A DNA stretch of 11,092 nucleotides from Stramenopiles sp. TOSAG23-6 (Eukaryota; Sar): positions 1 through 11,092 of the forward strand of contig LT636282.1 of the NCBI GenBank assembly GCA_900128565.1, written 5' to 3'. The position numbers and the translations under genes are program-made. The notes under the pieces were generated by a model, which had not been told where the DNA came from, searched no databases, and saw only the letters and a list, made by a program, of their open reading frames with translations. Positions 7,101 through 11,092 of the stretch are shown here, piece by piece. Position 1 is the stretch's first letter. Each line of letters starts with the position of its first letter.

Positions 7101-8705
7101 GATTCAAAGATTGAAGAAATATTACAGGATCTCAATGTACCTTACCAAAACACCGAAATTCCCACTACAACAAATGATTTCACAGGAAAAAATCTTATTC
7201 ATAAAAATACAAGTAGCATTAATAGTGATATGCTTGAAACATCAGATAGACCGAAAAGCTCTTACTCTGATGTTACAATACTATTTTCTGATAATATTGA
7301 TGGTGGCGTAAAAGTTGTAAAGAAGCAAAAACAGAATAACTCTTTTCTCCTGAAAAATAATACTGCTCAAGGGAAAAGAAATAATACACAAAATGACGAT
7401 GAATCAACACTTGGCGTTTCCCTGTATGGAAATAGTCATTTAATATTTGAAAAGAAAAGTAGAAATACAGATGTAAGTACATTTGAAAATTTGAATAATC
7501 TTCAGATGTTTGATGAGAGTGGAACAGAAAATGCAATGTTTAAAAAAGATGAGCGCAATGAAACACGACCTAATACGGCATCATCAATGAACTCGCAGCT
7601 CACAACAGAAACGTCGTACCATGCTGTAGAAAAATCATTAGGTACAAATAATGTGTACTCATCAAACGAAATAAATAAAATAAATCAACGTCGTCACGAG
7701 TCTAGTAATACAATTAAAAATACTAAAACTGTAGCAACTTCTCAGTCAAATATTGAAAAAATTCCTGATGCATTGGACATGTTGACGTCATCTGTCACTC
7801 GACCAAGAAGTACCAGTCGTTTCCAACACCAAAATAATTCTGAGGAGTACGCATCTTTCAAAAGACATGGCGATTCAGTCATTATACAAGGCAATGCATC
7901 AAGACAATTACGATCCGCGGGTAATTCTTCTCAACATAATTTGAGAAAAAAGAAGCTCTCTTTGGCTGGTCAATATATTATATCAAATACACAAAATACA
8001 CAAAATATAAAAAGAAGAAAACCAATCGTAACAGTTCAAATAGACAGACAACAAAAATCACATCATATTGATAGTAGGTATGATACATATACAAAACAAC
8101 CATTACCTCTATCTCCTTCTGTGACTAGAGCAAATGATGCTGCACGAAATCGGCATGAAAGAATCAAATATAAACGAAATGTAAAAGATGGACGGACTAT
8201 TTCAATGACGTTGAATAATAACATTAAAACGACTCAGTCACAAATGAACACAGATAGTATGAAAAATAACTCTAACTCTAACCCTAACCCTAATGATTCA
8301 ACAATGAACATTAAAAAATTGTTCGATTTGAATAAAAAAAGACTTTCAGCTCTTGAATCAATTTCAGCGTATGAAGATAATGAAATCATTCAAAATTTAC
8401 ATACGACTGAAACCAACAACGATGAAACATATTCTGATGATTTCTCTCTTTTTGATTTGTATAAAAAAAAACAAAATGAAACAAAAAAATCAAGTACAAA
8501 AATTAGTACTGAAAACTTTAATTATCCATCTAAAATCAATGATAGTGAAATTGAAAATTTTTTAGGAAAGTTTTTATTAAATGATAGTGGTGATTTACAA
8601 AACACAGATTATAATAATACATATAACAGTAACGATGAAATTTCAAATGTTTTTAATTTCGAGTTAGAAGGAAATTCTCAATTCCAAACAATGACGTCAC
8701 GTTAA
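4104..8705 (+). CDS. Large repeat-rich coiled-coil protein with CSPP1-like motifs, intronless, 1533 residues
   Basis: The start ATG follows an in-frame TAG at 4083; TAA ends at 8705. In order: a basic N-terminus; four 12-residue Asn-rich repeats (residues 83-130); a 46-residue repeat, two full copies and a partial third (Tyr at 206, 252, 298); a 54-residue repeat twice (from 374 and 428); nine QQPMGML-type units (528-590); a highly charged coiled coil (about 643-770); then a long Asn/Ser/Thr-rich, probably disordered tail with a Ser/Asp/Phe-rich motif (YSDDFSLFDLYKK). The 46- and 54-residue units carry YAADLRAQMQQQKQRK and YGAELREQIRQKQMQK, echoed by SELIAQIRAVKARK at the coiled-coil start. 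This Tyr-x-x-[DE]-Leu-x-x-Gln-[Met/Ile] pattern with trailing Lys/Arg resembles the repeated motif of microtubule-associated CSPP1 and CCDC66. A ciliary or centrosomal role is inferred from motif likeness only. Unlike its neighbours it has no introns. Confidence 0.8.
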   Translation: MAQIFNPAHPLGQGAPTMTRGERLLKRQDDRLQRRNKKKQTIVTFSPLPPKNMNVIVPQTVSNNQNTQYTQIASAVPQRIQNNNNQSTLSMNHTNNNQSTLSMNHTNNNQNTLSMNHTNNNPNTLSMNHTNSHSSTQLQPMLSSLDKTSIPGPPTSTTTMPFDTVYGKQHEGKDTESHVIFGQSTQKDIYKDKQLQQSKKMMKLQYAADLRAQMQQQKQRKAADKKKQRQTVSKLPPPPLTVYAQKSTKEQYAADLRAQMQQQKQRKAADKKKQRQTVSKLPPPPLTVYAQKSTKEQYAADLRAQMQQQKQRKAANKKEFSRNVNISNTDKTQNQRNYNNYNFMPQVQVDRNFGYPLGSNSSRVDPTQQSIRANVVDKKAIYGAELREQIRQKQMQKEAQERHHNPRNTVPYNSVHNTMPTSLDHQQNVVDKKAIYGAELREQIRQKQMQKEAQERHHNPRNTVPYNSVHNTMPTSFDHINTPGINQQPMGISQQLPQQEIGMSKHLTHQQPIGIPRRFSPRSLDIPQQPMGMLQQPMGMLQQPMGMLQQPMGMLQQPIGMPQQPMGMPQQPMGMPQQPIGMTQQPMGMPQQLRPNISLPRHEIHGGMKDTTSPTSNARYGYIHMPLHEQEAMIAKANKSARHQSELIAQIRAVKARKEAAIAKEREQERIDNEKLQRQRQELALEEEMRIKEQKERAAEKLREEQEKQIKAVQARKVEEARREAEAERKEEEKLQRQRAELLAEEEQRQADKEMQQRRMAEIKHSQKMQNTTAQRRMSHTSQISSNNRIPGGGLEKSSNDKDNRSNDILSIDNTSNDIRSIDNTNNGRKNSLSKTSIYEIPVERSINSQLNAQPYEYGNNNNNISPHANIGLGISPSNSVAKGFDEKELENFPEQIIRFNEEKQHPLKTYNTVYDNRPKMLEQNGNYQQIQIAQLRQEVADARRALTIQKNIDTQNKLDVGNEPNLVSKQNHDMKNIASNTEISPSHISLQPPPGIFDDSKIEEILQDLNVPYQNTEIPTTTNDFTGKNLIHKNTSSINSDMLETSDRPKSSYSDVTILFSDNIDGGVKVVKKQKQNNSFLLKNNTAQGKRNNTQNDDESTLGVSLYGNSHLIFEKKSRNTDVSTFENLNNLQMFDESGTENAMFKKDERNETRPNTASSMNSQLTTETSYHAVEKSLGTNNVYSSNEINKINQRRHESSNTIKNTKTVATSQSNIEKIPDALDMLTSSVTRPRSTSRFQHQNNSEEYASFKRHGDSVIIQGNASRQLRSAGNSSQHNLRKKKLSLAGQYIISNTQNTQNIKRRKPIVTVQIDRQQKSHHIDSRYDTYTKQPLPLSPSVTRANDAARNRHERIKYKRNVKDGRTISMTLNNNIKTTQSQMNTDSMKNNSNSNPNPNDSTMNIKKLFDLNKKRLSALESISAYEDNEIIQNLHTTETNNDETYSDDFSLFDLYKKKQNETKKSSTKISTENFNYPSKINDSEIENFLGKFLLNDSGDLQNTDYNNTYNSNDEISNVFNFELEGNSQFQTMTSR
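4350..4493 (+). repeat. 36-bp tandem repeat, four units (NNNQSTLSMNHT)
   Basis: Four in-frame 36-base units encode NNNQSTLSMNHT with single changes in the last two (Ser to Asn; Gln to Pro). Confidence 0.9.
4719..5050 (+). repeat. 138-bp tandem repeat, two full identical copies and one partial
   Basis: Units start at 4719, 4857 and 4995. By eye the first two are identical over all 138 bases. The third matches until the GCTGAT to GCTAAT change near 5048, then diverges. Each unit carries one YAADLRAQM motif and a Pro-rich spacer. Confidence 0.9.
5223..5540 (+). repeat. 162-bp tandem repeat, two copies
   Basis: Copies start at 5223 and 5385. I see only two differences over the shared part: a silent Lys codon change, and Leu to Phe near the end. 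Each carries one YGAELREQI motif. Confidence 0.9.
5685..5873 (+). repeat. 21-bp tandem repeat, nine units (QQPMGML/P)
   Basis: Nine units of Gln-Gln-Pro-Met/Ile-Gly-Met-Leu/Pro/Thr. Decayed relatives (QQPMGIS, QQEIGMS, QQPIGIP) lie just upstream from about 5560, so the array was once longer or has been drifting. Confidence 0.9.
8272..8293 (+). repeat. Telomere-like CCCTAA block inside the long coding region
   Basis: CTAA, a variant CTCTAA unit and two perfect CCCTAA units lie in frame and encode Asn-Ser-Asn-Pro-Asn-Pro-Asn in the disordered tail. Confidence 0.85.
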
Positions 8706-8825
8706 TGCAGATGAAATATAGCTATTCTTTGTTTTTCGTGCTTATGCTGAATAAAAAGCAGAAAGAAAATATACAATAAAAGAATCGCAAAATAATCTGT
8801 CTTTTTTGTTTTAATTTGTTTCTTT
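8706..8825 (+). terminator. Convergent 3' region with AATAAA signals
   Basis: AATAAA occurs at 8750-8755 and 8775-8780, 45 and 70 bases after the TAA of the long gene, and fits polyadenylation signals for it. The opposing membrane-protein gene ends at 8826, so the two 3' ends share about 120 bases. I see no AATAAA on the minus strand. Confidence 0.5.
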
Positions 8826-9416
8826 TTATTTTTTATCAATCAATGGCTCTTCTTCATCAACTGTGCTCTCACTTCTTCCATTCTTTTCTTTGTTTTCTTT
8901 CATGTTTTCAAGACATAGCTGATAGGATAGTCCTATTCCTATAAATAGAGCGAGTACATGTGCTACAGTCGATAGAGGAGCTATGACAATGGCATAAAAT
9001 ATGATGAAGGCAAAACCAGCGAGGATGGTAAGACCTATGATGATAAACTCTATAATCTCAAAAGATATAGTACCCGAAACTCTTTCAAATGTCTTTCCAT
9101 TGGATTCAGATTTGTTAAGGTAACGCTGTGCGTAGCGTATACCTAATTGTACAGAAAGTGCACCGATGAGTCCACACCAAATCAGTGAAATACCATCTAC
9201 ATGAAACAACATCCAAACTACTACTTGTAAAACTAGAAATCCCAAAAAGAATCCTAAATTTTGACGCCAGACTGTTCGCAATGTAGGTAAGAATAACACA
9301 AGAGTTGTAGCTGCGAGCATAGCATAGTTGATTGCAATTTCCCGTGTAGCTTCCTCTGGAACATCCTGGTAAAAAGGAGCTCCCGACAAATCCCAGTCTT
9401 TGTCATTGTTGGGCAT
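8826..9416 (-). CDS. Small polytopic membrane protein, 196 residues, unknown family
   Basis: A single-exon ORF with an acidic, probably soluble N-terminus (residues 1-25). About five hydrophobic helices follow, near residues 27-46, 54-73, 75-95, 119-146 and 148-168, and then a charged tail. The tail ends in DEEEPLIDKK. EEEPLI matches an acidic-dileucine sorting signal of the [DE]xxxL[LI] type, which directs proteins to endosomes, lysosomes or vacuoles; this is only a motif match. The short Asp/Gly loop between helices 2 and 3 (HVDG) could hold them as a hairpin. I recognise no enzyme or transporter signature. The gene diverges from the CobW-family gene across 289 bases and converges on the long coiled-coil gene. 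Base composition is closer to the CobW gene than to the AT-rich coiled-coil gene. The ATG at 9416 is the first in the frame. Confidence 0.75.
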   Translation of the reverse strand: MPNNDKDWDLSGAPFYQDVPEEATREIAINYAMLAATTLVLFLPTLRTVWRQNLGFFLGFLVLQVVVWMLFHVDGISLIWCGLIGALSVQLGIRYAQRYLNKSESNGKTFERVSGTISFEIIEFIIIGLTILAGFAFIIFYAIVIAPLSTVAHVLALFIGIGLSYQLCLENMKENKEKNGRSESTVDEEEPLIDKK

Positions 9417-9705
9417 ATTTAGTAGCTCTACTGCAAGGTAGATTTTATAAAAGATTTCTATTTAGTATATTATTCTAAACTTCTTTCACGTGCCGTACGT
9501 TTTTTTCTTCGGATTTCGATACCCGGTCCCCTCAAATTTATTGGCCGCACCCACAAAACAGTCAAAACTGATTGGCCGCATGTCAATCGCAAATGAAATC
9601 ATCAGAATTCTGAGATTTCTGCTACTCCACTCAATTGTGAGAGATTGTGAGACACTATCTCTTGCTCATTCTTTTGCTTTCACGACAAAACATTCATAAT
9701 CTATC
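9417..9705. promoter_or_regulatory. Divergent promoter region between membrane-protein and CobW-family genes
   Basis: The less AT-rich interval between two start codons holds a perfect 10-bp direct repeat ATTGGCCGCA at 9540-9549 and 9571-9580, 31 bases apart. Each copy contains ATTGG, the reverse of a CCAAT box. A palindromic CACGTG (E-box/G-box) is at 9487-9492. These are plausible factor sites, but no factor is shown by the sequence. A 69-codon frame at 9490-9699 is not called. Confidence 0.45.
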
Positions 9706-10909
9706 ATGGCCGATAAAGTTGATACTCGCGTTCCAGTGACTGTACTTACTGGATTTCTTGGAAGTGGTAAGACTACTCTCTTGAATTACATTCTTAAAGT
9801 CCAGACTGGTTTAAAGATTGCTGTTATTGAGAATGAGTAACTTAACTCCGAACATCTTATTTTCAAAGTAACTCGTTTCTATCATACACATCATTTGTAC
9901 TTATATAAATGTTTTATTATATTGTTTACTCTATACAGGTTTGGTGAAGTTGGAGTTGATGACGCGCTTGTTAGGAAGAAATACGACTCAGAGGAAGAAA
10001 TTTTCGAAATGAATAATGGTTGCATTTGCTGCACTGTTCGAGGTGACTTAATCCGTATTCTCGGAAAGATTTTCAAGCGCAAGACAAAACTTGACGCTTT
10101 GATTATTGAAACCACTGGCTTAGCTGATCCAGCTCCAGTGGCTCAAACCTTTTTCATGGATGAAGAAATCAAGAGCAAAGCACGTCTAGATGGTGTGTTA
10201 ACTGTTGTCGACTGTGCGCATATTATTCAACACTTAGATGAGATCAAACCAGAAGGTGTTGAAAACGAAGCTGTAGAACAAGTCGCTTTCGCAGATCGCT
10301 TGCTTGTGAATAAAACAGACCTCGTTGATGAAAAGACTTTGGCAGAGGTAAAGAAACGTCTTAAGAGTCTTAATCCTGCAGCGAAACAAATTGAGTGTCA
10401 GTACTCACAAGTCGACCTTAAAGAGCTGATGGGACTCGGAGGATTTAATTTGAAACGTGTTCTCGAATTTGAGCCAGATTTTCTTGACGATGACGGTGGA
10501 GAACACATGCATGATCAATCAGTCTCCTCAGTAGGTATTCGAGAACCTGGGGAGCTCGATATGGATAAATTAAATGCCTGGCTTGGTAAATTATTGAAAG
10601 AGGACGGCGCAAACATTTATCGCATGTACGTTGTAACCCTAACCCTAACCCTTTTTTTTTTTCTAACACTTTTTTTTGACCATTTTAGAATTTCTATTTT
10701 TTTTACATTACATGAAAGGAGTGTTGGCAATCAAAGGTATGAAGGAAAAGTTTGTCTTTCAAGGAGTTCACATGCTTTTCGATGGAGAGCCAATGGTAGG
10801 AGAGGAGTGGCAAGAGGGCGAGACGAAAACGAACAAATTTATCTTTATTGGTAAAAACCTTAAAGAAGATGAACTACTTGCATCCTTTCGCGCTTGTATT
10901 GCAAAGTAA
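9706..10909 (+). CDS. COG0523/CobW-family (G3E) metallochaperone GTPase, three exons
   Basis: Exons 9706-9836, 9939-10625 and 10714-10909 give a 337-residue protein. Exon 1 carries the Walker A loop [12 protein letters not shown] and ends in IENE. Exon 2 continues FGEVGVDD, then [10 protein letters not shown] (the CxCC metal-binding motif), ETTGLADP (Walker B/G3 region), NKTDL (G4 guanine specificity) and an acidic/His linker (EHMHDQS) before the CobW C-terminal domain. Exon 3 completes that domain ([33 protein letters not shown]). The family uses GTP hydrolysis to deliver metals such as zinc or cobalt to client proteins. In animals a member (ZNG1) supplies zinc to methionine aminopeptidase 1; I do not see its CPELVPI-like N-terminal tag here, so the client is open. 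Exon 1/2 joining is canonical; the exon 2/3 junction is not (see intron 2). TAA ends at 10909. Confidence 0.93.
9837..9938 (+). other. CobW gene intron 1, canonical GT-AG, 102 bases
   Basis: It starts GTAACT and ends CTATACAG. Joining GA to G restores a Glu codon and gives the family's contiguous VIENEFGEVG. It has no introner core, so ordinary splicing exists in this genome beside the unusual introns. Confidence 0.9.
10626..10713 (+). other. CobW gene intron 2, non-canonical boundaries, 88 bases
   Basis: The conserved junction IYRM-KGVL needs exactly 88 bases removed. CATG occurs at both edges (10623-10626 and 10711-10714), so the cut can slide over four bases. The placement shown starts GTACGT and ends TTACAT; none of the placements has GT-AG ends. 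AGs at 10688, 10718 and 10721 all put the conserved C-terminus out of frame with GT at 10626, 10630 or 10633. The ends are complementary (CATGTA and TACATG). Inside are three CCCTAA units and a branch-like TTCTAACAC. Confidence 0.7.
10634..10652 (+). repeat. Telomere-like CCCTAA block in CobW intron 2
   Basis: TAA followed by CCCTAACCCTAACCCT is the longest of the four telomere-like blocks. It sits eight bases after the intron's GTACGT start and runs into a T-tract. Confidence 0.85.
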
Positions 10910-11027
10910 TTGTGGAATATCCTCAACTTTTGTGATGGGAAATGGTGCATTGATGCATCTAATACGATGATGATATGAATGAAGTATGTATGAGTGTGTA
11001 AGGCTAAAAAGTGTGTGACGTGTATAT
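10910..11027. other. 3' flank of the CobW-family gene
   Basis: No AATAAA and no ORF are visible. The stretch is rich in ATG/TGA and GT-type short motifs (TGTATGAGTGTGTAAG region) and leads into a new copy of the introner-like element. Confidence 0.4.
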
Positions 11028-11092
11028 GTATGTTTTATTATTTTTTTTTAACAAAAAAATCGATTTTTTTTTCGTACGAAATTTTGTACCTA
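11028..11092 (+). repeat. Introner-like element 7, partial, downstream of the CobW gene
   Basis: It starts GTATGTTTTATTATTTTTTT, includes ATCGATTTTTTTTTCGTACG, then AAATTTTGTACC and TA at the window edge. The 5' half matches intron 1 of the LRR/SAP gene closely. It begins 118 bases after the CobW stop codon, so it is in a 3' UTR, in an unseen gene's intron, or in spacer DNA. Confidence 0.75.

Noticed and set aside
7630-7656. An exonised element core (TTAGGTACAAATAATGTGTAC) in the long coiled-coil gene
   Set aside because: Only a partial match to the core within AT-rich coding sequence and without the flanking T-runs; chance cannot be excluded.
9490-9699. 69-codon open frame upstream of the CobW ATG
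   Set aside because: It lies within the divergent promoter, has no domain features, and ends before the true start codon.
10624-10711. CobW intron 2 as a U12-type AT-AC intron
   Set aside because: One sliding position does give AT...AC ends, but the 5' end ATGTACGTT does not match ATATCCTT and no TTCCTTAAC-like branch site is present near the 3' end.
9895-10854. A single 319-residue open frame as the CobW gene
   Set aside because: It starts inside intron 1 and reads through intron 2 into the wrong frame. It lacks Walker A, and its C-terminus after IYRM is unlike the family, whereas exon 3 in another frame matches.
1-11092. tRNA, rRNA or other structured RNA genes
   Set aside because: No cloverleaf-like boxes or conserved rRNA segments were recognised on either strand by eye; a covariance-model scan was not possible.

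Overview
The window looks like nuclear DNA of an AT-rich protist. Genes have short introns, no operons or ribosome-binding sites are seen, and AATAAA signals follow one long gene. Blocks matching the common TTAGGG-type telomere repeat (read here as CCCTAA) sit inside genes. I cannot place the lineage. A protein with CSPP1-like motifs suggests a flagellate or at least an organism with centrioles.

Layout: (1) minus strand 83-803, the first exon of a 2-oxoglutarate/Fe(II) oxygenase whose intron runs off the left edge; (2) plus strand about 1074-3551, a seven-exon gene with leucine-rich repeats, a SAP-like motif and cysteine-rich segments, whose six introns all belong to one repeat family; (3) 3552-4103, no clear gene but decayed pieces of that family and a strong hairpin; (4) plus strand 4104-8705, an intronless 1533-residue repeat-rich coiled-coil protein with CSPP1-like motifs; (5) minus strand 8826-9416, a five-helix membrane protein; (6) plus strand 9706-10909, a three-exon COG0523/CobW-family metallochaperone GTPase; (7) another copy of the intron repeat from 11028 to the right edge. 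No shared pathway links the genes.

The most interesting feature is the intron repeat family. At least seven introns (six in the LRR/SAP gene, one in the oxygenase), plus one copy after the CobW gene, share a T-rich body of about 90-105 bases. It starts near GTATGT, has a near-palindromic core (GTAC, A/T block, GTAC, then CTAAC) and ends in CACAATA or a close variant. These are introner-like elements. Several seem to lack a usable 3' AG: the downstream exon reads open back to the repeat's last bases, and GT-AG joining breaks the frame at some introns. An independent case is CobW intron 2. There the conserved protein fixes an 88-base excision flanked by CATG on both sides, with complementary ends and no GT-AG solution. 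The hypothesis is that this genome carries mobile introns removed without the normal 3' splice rule.

A second theme is telomere-like CCCTAA blocks at four sites: three in coding exons, where they encode Asn-Pro repeats, and one in CobW intron 2. All have the same orientation relative to transcription.
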